A stretch of 20,602 bases of DNA, taken from NCBI GenBank assembly GCA_002348425.1, contig DEBE01000034.1, positions 1 through 20,602 on the forward strand. The letters are read 5' to 3'. Below the pieces are notes generated by a model. It was not told the DNA's origin. It worked only from the letters and a program-made list of their open reading frames with translations, and did not search any database. Below are positions 7,463 to 16,191 of this stretch, one piece after another. This stretch comes from Alphaproteobacteria bacterium UBA2964. Its GTDB lineage: Bacteria > Pseudomonadota > Alphaproteobacteria > MPNO01 > UBA2964. Every line of letters starts with the position of its first letter. Within the stretch, counting starts at the first letter, position 1. The translations under genes were made by a program, and so were the position numbers.

Positions 7463-8563
7463 TTAGCGCTCTTTAGGTTCACCAGAAGCCAAGATTTCTG
7501 GATCCATTCTAATATCACGTAAAACGACTCCAATACCACCAAGGGGTTCTATTTTTATCCCATCAACAAGTATATCAATCCCTCCAGCATTGCCAGTTGT
7601 AAGCGTTACCCCGGCCTCATTAGGCATTATAAATTCATCTCCTTTTTTCAAAATCTTTGAGATTAGTCTTGTCCCGGCAGAGTCCCTAACTTCCACCCAG
7701 GACGTCATCTTTGCAATCAAAACTATCCTATATTTACTATTGGAATATTTTGTATTTTTATCGACTAATCTTTCGTTATTTTCCAAACCACCAATTGTTC
7801 TTTCTTTATTCGTGATACGGTTTGAACCGTTTTGAAAATTTTTGTTTTCTTTAAAATCTACTTTTGGTTTAGGAATAACTTTCGTTTTTTCTTCTAAAGA
7901 TATTTTATTATTAAGCTCTCCACTCCATTTGGGATTTTTTTTTACCGTGTTCTTTTCTGTGCCCTTTTTGAATTGAACTTTGGAACTTGATTCTTTTTCT
8001 ATTATCTCGTTCGAGTTTTTTATATTATCAGGTAACGGAGGCTTCGCGACCCTTGGAAGCTTATTTTGATTGGTTTTTTTATCTAAAACTGAGATTTCTG
8101 GTGAAGATTTAGGCAATTCGGATACAAGTTTTTGTGAACTTTGTCCATAAATTGCTAAATAATACCATCCACCATAAGTAGAAGCAGCAAGTATAGCAGC
8201 AATCAATAACACAAATGTCGTGGGCAATCGTGCTTCGTTAATAGGAGACGGTGGTGATAATGATTGTGGTCTGATATTCTCATTTGTCACCTCCATATAA
8301 CGTTGCATGACCTCTTTGACATCAAAACCAAGATAAGTAGCGTAGGCTCGTACAAAACCGGTAGCATAAGTTGGACCAGGTAATTGATCGAACCTACCTT
8401 CTTCTATTGCTTGTAAATATACTTCTCTAATCCTCAGATCATTCGCGATTTCAAACAAATCACGACCTGACTTTTCCCGTACGTCACGAAACGCTAGGGA
8501 AAATTCTCGGATGGTTTCATCAGAAGAGCCCAATTTAGACCTTTTTTTTTCAGACCTTGCCAA
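7463..8563 (-). CDS. RodZ-like helix-turn-helix membrane protein
   Basis: This is a bitopic inner-membrane protein of RodZ-like architecture; in rod-shaped bacteria RodZ links MreB filaments to the elongation machinery. An N-terminal helix-turn-helix (about 19-92) contains LAFRDVREKSG, LRIREVYLQAIEEG and FDQLPGPTYATGFVRAYA, hallmarks of the HTH_25/RodZ family. A single membrane helix follows at about 115-139. A very Lys/Asn/Glu-rich low-complexity linker runs from about 150 to 275. The C-terminal beta domain resembling DUF4115 (about 278-355) contains SWVEVRDSAG and LDVG-like repeats near its end (VDGIKIEPLG). The start is TTG at 8563 with GGGAG seven bases upstream, a strong site. Codons 5-8 contain nine consecutive A bases. 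The gene runs straight into hisS; in many bacteria ispG lies between the two and is missing here. No mreB is visible in the window, so the role rests on architecture only. Confidence 0.82.
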   Translation of the reverse strand: MARSEKKRSKLGSSDETIREFSLAFRDVREKSGRDLFEIANDLRIREVYLQAIEEGRFDQLPGPTYATGFVRAYATYLGFDVKEVMQRYMEVTNENIRPQSLSPPSPINEARLPTTFVLLIAAILAASTYGGWYYLAIYGQSSQKLVSELPKSSPEISVLDKKTNQNKLPRVAKPPLPDNIKNSNEIIEKESSSKVQFKKGTEKNTVKKNPKWSGELNNKISLEEKTKVIPKPKVDFKENKNFQNGSNRITNKERTIGGLENNERLVDKNTKYSNSKYRIVLIAKMTSWVEVRDSAGTRLISKILKKGDEFIMPNEAGVTLTTGNAGGIDILVDGIKIEPLGGIGVVLRDIRMDPEILASGEPKER

Positions 8564-8671
8564 AATTAAACTCCCATAATTTAATTGGGCAATTAGTTTT
8601 GGAAATTGTTAGATGTGGTTAGTAACAGAAATAGTCTTTCTAAATCAATGGTTTCTTAACCTATTGATAAG

Positions 8672-10951
8672 TCAATTTTCGTCAATGGGAATACTATGAT
8701 CATTAGCATATGCTGTTAATTTCTGCCTCAGACTATGGTCAGGCAAATTCAAAAGACCATCGACATATTTCGATAGAGCAGCAGCATTCACCCGCCTTAA
8801 CATTGCTCTCACCGCGCCAACCTTAACGGGAGCCATGGATATTGTCCGGAACCCCAAGCCAATTAATGTCATAGCCTCCACCGGATTTCCTGCCATTTCA
8901 CCACATAAAGAAATATCTACCCCTGCATTCTCGGTTTCCAAAACTAAATTTTTAAGAAGAGATAATAGGCTTGGTGATAAAACATCATACCGATCCGAGA
9001 CCCTTGGATTTCCTCGATCGGTAGCGAAAAGAAACTGAAATAAATCATTGCTACCCACTGACAAAAAATCAACGCAATTAAGCAACGGTCGAAGCTGCCA
9101 CATCAAGCCAGGAACTTCTAGCATAACCCCAACACGTAATTGATTTGGAAGAACGCCGCCTCGTTTTTTTTCCCTTTCCAACTCCCTTCCGAGAATAGCC
9201 TTTGCAGCTTCAAATTCTGCAACCTCAGCGACCATGGGGAACATTATTGACAGATTTCTGCCATTCGCGCCGCGTATCAAAGCTCTCAATTGTTGTCTTA
9301 ACATTGATGGCCTATCAAGAGCCACTCTAACCGCACGCCAACCCATATTTGGGTTTTCTTCAGCCATCGCATGAAAATAAGGTAACTGTTTGTCTCCGCC
9401 TATGTCTAAAGTTCGAAACATCACATTTTTACCGTCAGCCATTTCATAAATATTTCTGTATAGCTCGGTCTGCCCTTCAACGCTTGGAAATTCCTCTCTA
9501 ACCATAAAAGGAATCTCCGTTCTATATAGTCCAATACCATCAACTCCAGTATCCTTGAGATTTTGTAAATCGATCATTAATCCAGCATTAAGGTTTAACG
9601 AAATTCTTTGACCATCTAGTGTTTTGGGTTCTTCTTCTTTTAAGGCCGCATAAATTTTTTGACGTTCATCCCTAGCCTTAATCGTTTTAGTGACCATTTG
9701 CTGAATGTCCTCACCGGGACGCACAAATACCTGTGCGTTATCTCCATCAACGATCACAGGATCATTTGGATCAATCCGTGCCAAAAGGTCGGTAATTCGG
9801 CCTACCACCGGTATATTTAGTGCTCGCGCCACAATAGTTACATGGGCAGTTGCTGAACCTTCTTCCAATAGCAGAGCACGCAATCGACGGGGTTCATAGT
9901 CAAGCAGTTCCGTTGGTCCCATATTATCAGCTAGTAAAACAACATCGGCTGGTAGTTGAACATCTCTAGCTGCTGTAATCGGCTTGGAACTGAGATGTTG
10001 TTGCAAGCGTCGTGCTATGTCATCAAAGTCATGCATGCGTTCTTTTAGATACGGGTCGGTTGCTAAATTCATTCGCATACGGATGTCATCTTGTACTTTC
10101 TGGACCGCCGCTTCAGCTGTGAGTCCGCTAGAAATCGCTTCTTTTAACCTACGTAGCCATCCAGAATCATGAGCCACGAGACGATATGCCTCTAGGATTT
10201 CATTGTGCTCACCCCTACCTGAGAGTTCTTTAACCGCGAACAACTCGTCGATAGCCTGCCGCATTTGAAATAGGGCGTTCTGCAGCCTTACCTGCTCTGC
10301 TTCAGGGTCTGTGGAAAACATCTCGGGAATTTGAATTCGTGGTTGGTGTAAAACCGCTTCACCTACCGCAACACCAGTATTTATGCTTATACCGGTCATT
10401 CTGAGCGGAAGGATAGCGTTACCTTCTGCTGTTATTTGTTCACTCCGTCCGATAAGATCTCCGCCGGCGATCAGTTCCGCTAGAACAACAACAATCATTT
10501 CCAGCGCCTCTACCTCCTCTTCGGTATATTCGCGTTTTGCTTTATTTTGAATAGCCAAAACTCCCCGCACACGACCCCCACGTAATATGGGGACACCCAG
10601 AAAAGAGTGATAAATTTCTTCACCGGTTTCTGGCCTGAACGCGAATTTGGGATGCGTTTGTGCATCGGCAAGATTAAGCACATGGGCATGCGCTGCGATA
10701 TCCCCAATCAATCCCTCATCAACTCTAAGACGTGTTTTGTGAATTGCCGAAGGATTCAAGCCTTCTGTCGCGAATAATTCCAGTACTTCACCTGCTCGCA
10801 TAACATAAACTGTACAAACTTCTGCGACTACCTCAGCTGCAATTACCTTGACGAGTTCATCCAAACGCTCGTGAGCTGTTCCGTTACTCGACATTGTGCC
10901 TTGAACACGCCTAAGTAGCGGTCTTAATGCTGTACCAACCGTTTTTGTCAT
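8672..10951 (-). CDS. ptsP: Nitrogen PTS enzyme I, PEP-protein phosphotransferase with GAF domain
   Basis: EI-Ntr takes phosphate from phosphoenolpyruvate and passes it to NPr and then EIIA-Ntr, a regulatory chain linked to nitrogen status and potassium or stress control rather than sugar uptake. The 759 residues hold three parts in order. An N-terminal GAF sensor domain covers about 25-165 (LLGVPIL-type core seen as FLGVPILRGGRVRGVLAIQ). The phosphohistidine domain carries the active-site His370 in EEGSATAHVTIVARALNIP. The C-terminal TIM-barrel PEP-binding domain has RTEIPFM at 477-483, FRTLDIGGDK at 512-521 and the catalytic Cys683 in SLCGEMAGNP. The usual GGxTSH reads GSATAH, which keeps the histidine. 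The gene lies 34 bp after lysC, the normal alphaproteobacterial arrangement, with AAGG four bases before the ATG. NPr and EIIA-Ntr are not in the window. Confidence 0.95.
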   Translation of the reverse strand: MTKTVGTALRPLLRRVQGTMSSNGTAHERLDELVKVIAAEVVAEVCTVYVMRAGEVLELFATEGLNPSAIHKTRLRVDEGLIGDIAAHAHVLNLADAQTHPKFAFRPETGEEIYHSFLGVPILRGGRVRGVLAIQNKAKREYTEEEVEALEMIVVVLAELIAGGDLIGRSEQITAEGNAILPLRMTGISINTGVAVGEAVLHQPRIQIPEMFSTDPEAEQVRLQNALFQMRQAIDELFAVKELSGRGEHNEILEAYRLVAHDSGWLRRLKEAISSGLTAEAAVQKVQDDIRMRMNLATDPYLKERMHDFDDIARRLQQHLSSKPITAARDVQLPADVVLLADNMGPTELLDYEPRRLRALLLEEGSATAHVTIVARALNIPVVGRITDLLARIDPNDPVIVDGDNAQVFVRPGEDIQQMVTKTIKARDERQKIYAALKEEEPKTLDGQRISLNLNAGLMIDLQNLKDTGVDGIGLYRTEIPFMVREEFPSVEGQTELYRNIYEMADGKNVMFRTLDIGGDKQLPYFHAMAEENPNMGWRAVRVALDRPSMLRQQLRALIRGANGRNLSIMFPMVAEVAEFEAAKAILGRELEREKKRGGVLPNQLRVGVMLEVPGLMWQLRPLLNCVDFLSVGSNDLFQFLFATDRGNPRVSDRYDVLSPSLLSLLKNLVLETENAGVDISLCGEMAGNPVEAMTLIGLGFRTISMAPVKVGAVRAMLRRVNAAALSKYVDGLLNLPDHSLRQKLTAYANDHSIPIDEN

Positions 10952-10985
10952 TTCACCTTCATTGTCACCAAGCGATGAGAACCGG

Positions 10986-12212
10986 CTATTTCTTTTCTGT
11001 ATCTAAGCCATAAGCAGTGTGCAAAACCCTCACCGCTAATTCCGTATATTCTTCGGAAACCAGAATACTAACTTTAATTTCAGATGTTGATATTACCTGA
11101 ATATTAATTCCTTTTTCTGCTAATGCTTTAAACATCCGCTGCGCTACACCAGCATGGCTCCGCATACCAACACCAACCACAGAGATTTTTGAAACATTCG
11201 GATCAGCAATTAGTCGTATATATCCGAGCAAACCCTTATTAGCATCCAAAATGGAGCAGGTACGTTCAACATCTTGTTTATCAACCGTAAAGGTTAGGTC
11301 AGTTGCCTTTCCATCTTCAGAAACATTCTGCACTATCATGTCCACATTAACACTAGCCTCTGATAACGGCCCAAATATAGAAGCAGCAACTCCTGGTTTA
11401 TCCGCTACGCCGACCAAAGTAATTTTAGCTTCGTCTTTACTATAAGCTATTCCACTGACAACTTCCTGTTCCACGATTTCATCCTCATTTACAACTAGTG
11501 TACCATCGGCCTCAGAAAAGGAGGATCTCACTTGGACCCTTACGTTATGGTTCATAGCGAGCTCAACCGAACGCGTTTGCAAAACTTTTGCACCGAGTGA
11601 AGCCATTTCGAGCATTTCTTCATATGTAATTCGATCAAGTTTTTTTGCTTTGCTAACAACCCTCGGATCACTCGTATATATACCATCTACGTCTGTAAAA
11701 ATATCACAACGATCTGCTTTTAATGCAGCAGCAAGTGCTACGGCTGATGTATCTGACCCCCCTCTTCCAAGAGTTGTAATTCTATTGGTTGATCCCACTC
11801 CCTGAAACCCAGCTATTACTGCAACTTGTCCAGAACTTAACTGAGTTTCTATCTCACCAATTTCAATCGCTTTAATTCGTGCTTTTCCATATGAGTCATC
11901 AGTCTTCACAGGCAACTGCCAACCAAGCCAAGAACGAGCATCAACACCAATGTTTTGCAGTGTTAAAGCCAATAGCCCAGCGGTAATTTGTTCACCCGCT
12001 GCAACAACAGTATCATATTCTCTGGCATCATGAAGCGGCGCGGCTTTCACCGTCCAGTCTACAAGTTGGTTGGTCGTGCCCGACATAGCCGAAACAACGA
12101 CTGCCACCTCGTTACCATGATCTACCTCTTTTTTAACTCTTTCAGCAACAGCCTTTATACGGTCGATATCTGCAACCGAGGTGCCACCAAATTTTTGGAC
12201 AACCCGTATCAT
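10986..12212 (-). CDS. lysC: Aspartate kinase
   Basis: Aspartokinase phosphorylates L-aspartate, the first step towards lysine/diaminopimelate, threonine, methionine and isoleucine. I place the start at ATG 12212 (MIRVVQKFGGTS), 14 codons inside the longest frame. GGTGG lies about eight bases before it, the upstream codons look non-coding, and other aspartokinases begin just before KFGGTS. This gives 408 residues, the usual length for single-function alphaproteobacterial LysC. The kinase domain has KFGGTS at residues 7-12, the GRGGSDTSAVALAAAL nucleotide segment and DGIYTSDPR. Two ACT domains follow (from about residue 260), with the PGVAASIF and HAGVAQRMFKALAEKGINI segments expected of feedback-inhibited enzymes. 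Allosteric control by lysine and/or threonine is family knowledge. It is divergent from ubiG and precedes ptsP. Confidence 0.95.
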   Translation of the reverse strand: MIRVVQKFGGTSVADIDRIKAVAERVKKEVDHGNEVAVVVSAMSGTTNQLVDWTVKAAPLHDAREYDTVVAAGEQITAGLLALTLQNIGVDARSWLGWQLPVKTDDSYGKARIKAIEIGEIETQLSSGQVAVIAGFQGVGSTNRITTLGRGGSDTSAVALAAALKADRCDIFTDVDGIYTSDPRVVSKAKKLDRITYEEMLEMASLGAKVLQTRSVELAMNHNVRVQVRSSFSEADGTLVVNEDEIVEQEVVSGIAYSKDEAKITLVGVADKPGVAASIFGPLSEASVNVDMIVQNVSEDGKATDLTFTVDKQDVERTCSILDANKGLLGYIRLIADPNVSKISVVGVGMRSHAGVAQRMFKALAEKGINIQVISTSEIKVSILVSEEYTELAVRVLHTAYGLDTEKK

Positions 12213-12372
12213 AATACATCCACCCGAATTTTTTCGATGCCGCTCGCAAGCCATCTCACAAAGAAAATATAAAAAAACTTTAAACTGCGTGCAGCGGGCG
12301 TCTTCTTACTCTATATCATGATTAAAATGCAAGTTATTCAGAATACCTGTTAATTGGATTAATCGGTGTATA

Positions 12373-13143
12373 ATGTCGACACAATACAACAATAAGAAAA
12401 ATACAATTGACCCTCAGGAAATTGAACGTTTTTCTGCCCTCTCTGAAAAGTGGTGGGATACAAAAGGTGAATTTGCCCCCTTACATCGTTTCAACCCAAC
12501 GAGGTTAGAGTATATTCGTAAGAAAGTGTGCGATCATTTCAAACTTGACAAACATAATCTCCAGGTTTTAGACGGCCTGAAAGTACTTGATGTTGGTTGC
12601 GGTGGAGGTTTAGTGACGGAACCTATTGCGCGTATGGGGGCGGCAACTATCGGAATTGACGCATCGGAAAAATGTGTCGGCGTCGCTCGTCATCACGCAG
12701 AAATGAACCAATTGAATATTGATTACCGGACCAGTACCGCGGAAATATTGGCAGAAGAAAAATATGAGTTCGATATAATTCTAGCTCTCGAAATTATAGA
12801 ACACGTACAAGACCGTGATCTATTCATTCAGGCCTGTACAAAGCTTATTAAACCCGGTGGCATTGGAATTTTTGCAACTCTTAATAGGACTGCAAAGTCT
12901 TTCTTTCAGGCAATCTTAGGTGCTGAGTATGTATTACGTTGGTTACCACGTGGCACTCATCAATGGGACCGTTTTGTTAAACCCTCTGAATTAGCAAACT
13001 CCCTAAAAGAACAAGGCCTGATAGTTTCAGACATATCAGGTGTAAAATTAAATATATTTAAAAATGATTGGTTTATATCAAATGATATCGCTGTGAATTA
13101 TCTTCTATGTGCAGAAAAACCAAAGGGCAGAAGCCTTTCCTAG
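12373..13143 (+). CDS. ubiG: Ubiquinone biosynthesis O-methyltransferase
   Basis: UbiG carries out both O-methylations of the ubiquinone ring (2-polyprenyl-6-hydroxyphenol and demethylubiquinone) with SAM, at the inner face of the cytoplasmic membrane. The 256 residues contain the family N-terminus IERFSALSEKWWDTKGEFAPLHRFNPTR (from about residue 18), the SAM motif VLDVGCGGGL at 71-80, and LALEIIEHV in motif II. Near the C-terminus GTHQWDRFVKPSEL and NYLLCAEKP are also typical of UbiG. The ATG lacks a strong Shine-Dalgarno. The gene is divergent from lysC across 160 bp (12213-12372), a standard alphaproteobacterial pairing, and converges on the DUF1178 gene with 17 bp between them. Its presence implies a ubiquinone-based respiratory chain. 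Confidence 0.95.
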   Translation: MSTQYNNKKNTIDPQEIERFSALSEKWWDTKGEFAPLHRFNPTRLEYIRKKVCDHFKLDKHNLQVLDGLKVLDVGCGGGLVTEPIARMGAATIGIDASEKCVGVARHHAEMNQLNIDYRTSTAEILAEEKYEFDIILALEIIEHVQDRDLFIQACTKLIKPGGIGIFATLNRTAKSFFQAILGAEYVLRWLPRGTHQWDRFVKPSELANSLKEQGLIVSDISGVKLNIFKNDWFISNDIAVNYLLCAEKPKGRSLS

Positions 13144-13160
13144 GAATATTATGATTTTTT

Positions 13161-13598
13161 TCAAGCATCATGCGTTGGAACCCAAGGTATCCGCTGCACT
13201 TCGATTCCCTCTTCACTAAGTTCTTCCGCCTCTTCGGCCGTCGCTTCACCGTGTATACTGCGCTCTTCAGTTTCACCATAATGAATTTTTCTGGCTTCGT
13301 CTGGAAATTTATCACCGACGTAGTCGCTGTTTTTTTCCACATGTTCTCGAATTTCTCGAAGGGCAGCAATATATTGCCCGACCTTTTTTTGCCCTTTTGA
13401 TGACAGACGAACAGCTTTTTCATCCGTTTTTTTAGCGCCCGCGACCGAAGGGGCCATTAGCGCTTTACCGACGTGAGTATCACCGCAAATTGGACACTCT
13501 ATTTTTTTAGCTCTCCGCTGTTTTTCGAAGTCTTCGCTGCTTGGGAACCAAATTTCAAAGGTGTGATCATTACTACATTTCAGATCAAAGACAATCAT
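13161..13598 (-). CDS. DUF1178 zinc-ribbon-like protein
   Basis: This 145-residue protein is from a family of unknown function that recurs near grxC and ubiG in alphaproteobacteria. It opens MIVFDLKCSNDHTFEIWF and has Cys8, His12, and a CPIC pair (Cys35, Cys38), a likely zinc-binding knuckle as in FmdB-type regulators. The centre holds SSKGQKKVGQYIAALREIREHV and the conserved VGDKFPDEARKIHYGE, and the C-terminus is acidic, ending in IPWVPTHDA. All these segments match the family pattern I know. The ATG at 13598 has GGAGGT 12 bases upstream, a rather long spacing. Biochemical activity is not known; binding a metal or nucleic acid is inference from the knuckle. Confidence 0.9.
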   Translation of the reverse strand: MIVFDLKCSNDHTFEIWFPSSEDFEKQRRAKKIECPICGDTHVGKALMAPSVAGAKKTDEKAVRLSSKGQKKVGQYIAALREIREHVEKNSDYVGDKFPDEARKIHYGETEERSIHGEATAEEAEELSEEGIEVQRIPWVPTHDA

Positions 13599-13695
13599 GA
13601 TACCGAGATTACCTCCGGCTTAATGTTATTTATTGCTTTATTACAAATGATATCGTTATCTGTTAAATCAAGCATTACCTAATATCAAGCATGAA

Positions 13696-14250
13696 ATGAA
13701 TATAGATAATTTCATAAAACCCTCAGCATGGGTAACCCGATTTGCACCGTTGATAAAAGCTGGAGGTAAGGTTTTAGATCTCGCGTCAGGAAACGGTAGA
13801 CATTCTGTATATATGAAGAACTTAGGTTTTGATGTAACAGCCATAGATCGCGACCACTCGGCCTTTTGCCAAGATCATGAAAATATCGAACTTCTAGAGA
13901 CTGATTTGGAAAACCAAAAATCTTGGATTTTAGAGGGCTACCGTTTCGATGGGATCGTGATAACCAATTATCTATTCCGTCCGCTATTTCCACATATTAT
14001 AAACTCCCTTGGTAAAAACGGTGTGTTAATATATGAGACATTTTGTAGAGGAAACGAAATTTTTGGCAAACCAAGAAGCCCGCACTACTTACTTAACAGT
14101 GGTGAACTTTTTTTTACCTTTTGCAAAGACCTAAGAGTAATAGCCTACGAAGAAGGTATTTTCGGTAAACGGAATAAATCTGCTAAACAACGTATTTGTG
14201 CTGTAAATGGCGCTTTGCCGCCTATCCCTACCTCATCTGCAGAAAATTAG
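13696..14250 (+). CDS. Class I SAM-dependent methyltransferase, TehB-like
   Basis: This 184-residue Rossmann methyltransferase is compact and cytoplasmic. The chain begins with SAWVTRFAPLI, then the SAM motif KVLDLASGNGRHSVYM at 25-40 and the acidic strand end FDVTAIDRD at 45-53. YETFCRGNEIFGKPRSPHYLL matches a segment typical of a small proteobacterial family often labelled tellurite-resistance or generic methyltransferases (usual form YETFxxGNExFGRPxxPxxLL). The substrate is unknown; no tellurite or selenium gene is nearby, so the resistance label should not be taken literally. The start is ATG at 13696 without a Shine-Dalgarno; an out-of-frame ATG five bases upstream ends at once. It is divergent from the DUF1178 gene (97 bp) and converges on grxC. 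T8 at about 14108-14115 is the only notable base run. Confidence 0.8.
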   Translation: MNIDNFIKPSAWVTRFAPLIKAGGKVLDLASGNGRHSVYMKNLGFDVTAIDRDHSAFCQDHENIELLETDLENQKSWILEGYRFDGIVITNYLFRPLFPHIINSLGKNGVLIYETFCRGNEIFGKPRSPHYLLNSGELFFTFCKDLRVIAYEEGIFGKRNKSAKQRICAVNGALPPIPTSSAEN

Positions 14251-14290
14251 CGAAGGCTTTTTTTATAGAGAATTAAAAACATATAAAAAA

Positions 14291-14542
14291 CTATAGGAGA
14301 GGTTCGAGTTTCCCTGAAACATCCAAAGCAAAAAGCTCATCTGAACCACCAATGAGATTTTTGTTAATAAAAATTTGTGGTACAGATGTCCTTCCATTGG
14401 TTCTTTCAATCATTTCCAAACGTAAAGAGGGATCTGTGTCAACATTATATTCTGTATAGGTTGCACATTTTTTCTTTAAAAGAGATTTAGCACGTGCACA
14501 AAAAGGACAAAAGTCAGAAGAATAAATTTCAATATCAGACAC
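14291..14542 (-). CDS. grxC: Glutaredoxin 3
   Basis: This small cytoplasmic thiol-disulfide oxidoreductase uses glutathione to reduce disulfides and mixed disulfides, for example in ribonucleotide reductase. I take GTG 14542 as the start: it gives 83 residues (VSDIEIYSSDFCPFC onward), exactly the length of E. coli GrxC, with AAGGGA nine bases upstream. The open frame extends 14 codons further to TTG 14584, but that extension resembles nothing in the family. The active site CPFC is at residues 12-15 of the chosen protein (counting the start as 1). TSVPQIFINKNLIGGSDEL holds the cis-proline and glutathione-binding segment. It follows the rhodanese gene on the same strand, 50 bp after its stop, suggesting a joint transcript for thiol and sulfur handling. 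Confidence 0.93.
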   Translation of the reverse strand: MSDIEIYSSDFCPFCARAKSLLKKKCATYTEYNVDTDPSLRLEMIERTNGRTSVPQIFINKNLIGGSDELFALDVSGKLEPLL

Positions 14543-14592
14543 AGAACAGCTTCCCTTATTATCTTCTACCGGCAAAACATTCAAAAAAATGC

Positions 14593-16191
14593 TTAACTTG
14601 GGAAATACTTGAAGTGAGCGGTGCCATCACGCTCTACCTGCTCAACAAGTCCAGTTTCCCAACTTAAATATTCCTTCATGTGGGTTTCAACGTTATCATC
14701 ATGATCATAAGCCTTGTATTGAATATCGTTATTAATATCCGCCATATTTTCGAAGCCCGATTTCTCTGGAAAAGACATTGATCGCCAGGAGTCGGTCCCA
14801 CCCTCAAGAAGTTTAATATCCCGATCAGTTAATGATAGAGCATCAGCTGCTGCATAGGCTGCAAGCATGCCATCAGAAGATGTAAATACTAGCCCTCCGT
14901 TTCCGGGAATTGAAGGTAAAGTTTCTTCTAAACGGGAACGAATTGCCCACCAAGCACCGGGGATATGTGAAGCTTTGTATTCTAGACTAGTAGCAACATC
15001 CACAACCGTCACCAAACCTTGGTTTAGACAATTTGATAAACTTTGTGGGTTAATAGAAACTATGGATTTGTTATCCAAAACAATTCGGGGTAACTGCGGA
15101 AATCCTTTTTCAAGTTCGAAATCATTTAATGCATTTCTTAGAACAAAAACATTTGGCCAACCCATTTGTTTTAACCAAGACGCCGTCATTGTCGCTCGGA
15201 CACCATTATCATCTATTAGAATCAAGTAGCTCTTCAAAACTCCAACCCATTTATCTGTTGCTTGTACTAATTGGCCGCCCGGAGCGGAAATAGAACCAGG
15301 GAGGTGTCCTTCCTCGTATTCGTCAGGATTCCGAACATCAAGCAGAAACATTGATTTTATATTTTTTTGCTTCTGCCACTTTTGTAAAAGATCCATAGTT
15401 ATTTCTTCAACACCAAACCGCTTTGCAACTCTATCGGCATAATCAAGCGCAGATTCCATGCCTTTTTGACTAATTTTCGGAAAAGTTCTATCGCTTCCTG
15501 TCTCAAGGGGAAAACCCTCCAAAGCCCACCCCATTGTTCCATTTCTCAACGCCACTACTTGATTTGGTACACCGGCGTTGATTAGGGACTGGGCCCCAAT
15601 AATACTTCTTGTTCGGCCAGCACAATTGACAATTATTTTTTGCTTTTCATCATCAACTAAATCAAACGCCCTATATACTAATTCAGCACCCGGACAATCA
15701 ATGCCAGTTGGAATATTCATTCGATTATATTCGTTGAAGGGTCGGCTATCTAAAACAACGATATTTTCACCATTATCCATTGCCTCTTTTAATTCCGCAG
15801 CTGAAATATTGGGTGTCCCAGACTCTATCTCTATAAATTCGCCAAATGCTTTAGAAGGAACGTTTACCCCTCTAAAAATAACATTTCCAGCCGCCGCCCA
15901 ACTAGGCACCCCTCCCGATAAAATTGATATATCAGAATAACCCCATGCTCTGAGCTTAACCGCCGCCTTTCTCGCTAAACCATCTCCTCCATCGCATAAT
16001 GCCATTCTTACCGATTTTCTGGGGATTAAACTTAGAATATCTAGTTCTAGGCGGCTCATGGGGAGACAAATAGCAAAAAGTAAATGGCCATCTGCGCCGA
16101 AGACCCCTTCTTCTCTTACATCAACCAGCGCAAGTTCATGGTCATCTAGTAACCAACTGCGAAGCTCTTTAGGTGATATTTCCTTAGTCAT
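14593..16191 (-). CDS. Four-domain rhodanese-like sulfurtransferase
   Basis: This 532-residue soluble protein is built of four rhodanese homology domains, at about residues 5-105, 128-230, 263-365 and 378-475. Each starts with a LVDVR-type strand (ALVDVREEG, VVLDSRPFNEY, FLLDVRNPDEY, TVVDVATSLEY) and ends with a GG-W type turn. Active rhodaneses carry sulfane sulfur on a cysteine at the loop start. Domain 1 has Cys66 (LCDGGDG) and domain 2 has Cys190 in a good CAGRTRS loop. Domain 3 has Asp327 and domain 4 Ser438 at the equivalent place. Only the first two domains can therefore be catalytic, and the last two may bind ligands or partners. The roughly 55-residue C-terminal tail contains the conserved-looking YLSWETGLV and TAHFKYFPS. 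The sulfur acceptor is unknown. ATG at 16191; grxC follows on the same strand. Confidence 0.88.
   Translation of the reverse strand: MTKEISPKELRSWLLDDHELALVDVREEGVFGADGHLLFAICLPMSRLELDILSLIPRKSVRMALCDGGDGLARKAAVKLRAWGYSDISILSGGVPSWAAAGNVIFRGVNVPSKAFGEFIEIESGTPNISAAELKEAMDNGENIVVLDSRPFNEYNRMNIPTGIDCPGAELVYRAFDLVDDEKQKIIVNCAGRTRSIIGAQSLINAGVPNQVVALRNGTMGWALEGFPLETGSDRTFPKISQKGMESALDYADRVAKRFGVEEITMDLLQKWQKQKNIKSMFLLDVRNPDEYEEGHLPGSISAPGGQLVQATDKWVGVLKSYLILIDDNGVRATMTASWLKQMGWPNVFVLRNALNDFELEKGFPQLPRIVLDNKSIVSINPQSLSNCLNQGLVTVVDVATSLEYKASHIPGAWWAIRSRLEETLPSIPGNGGLVFTSSDGMLAAYAAADALSLTDRDIKLLEGGTDSWRSMSFPEKSGFENMADINNDIQYKAYDHDDNVETHMKEYLSWETGLVEQVERDGTAHFKYFPS

Noticed and set aside
12213..12254. 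N-terminal extension of lysC by 14 codons
   Set aside because: The ATG at 12212 has a better ribosome site and matches the normal family start directly before KFGGTS; the extension resembles nothing.
13691..13699. ATGAAATGA mini-frame just before the TehB-like methyltransferase
   Set aside because: Two codons only; no evidence that it is a regulatory upstream frame.
14230..14262. Possible terminator at the end of the TehB-like methyltransferase gene
   Set aside because: A T7 run exists, but the stem before it (AGC-GAAG-GCT) is only three pairs with mismatches beyond.
14543..14584. N-terminal extension of grxC from TTG 14584
   Set aside because: Adds 14 residues foreign to the family; GTG 14542 gives the standard 83-residue protein with a fair ribosome site.
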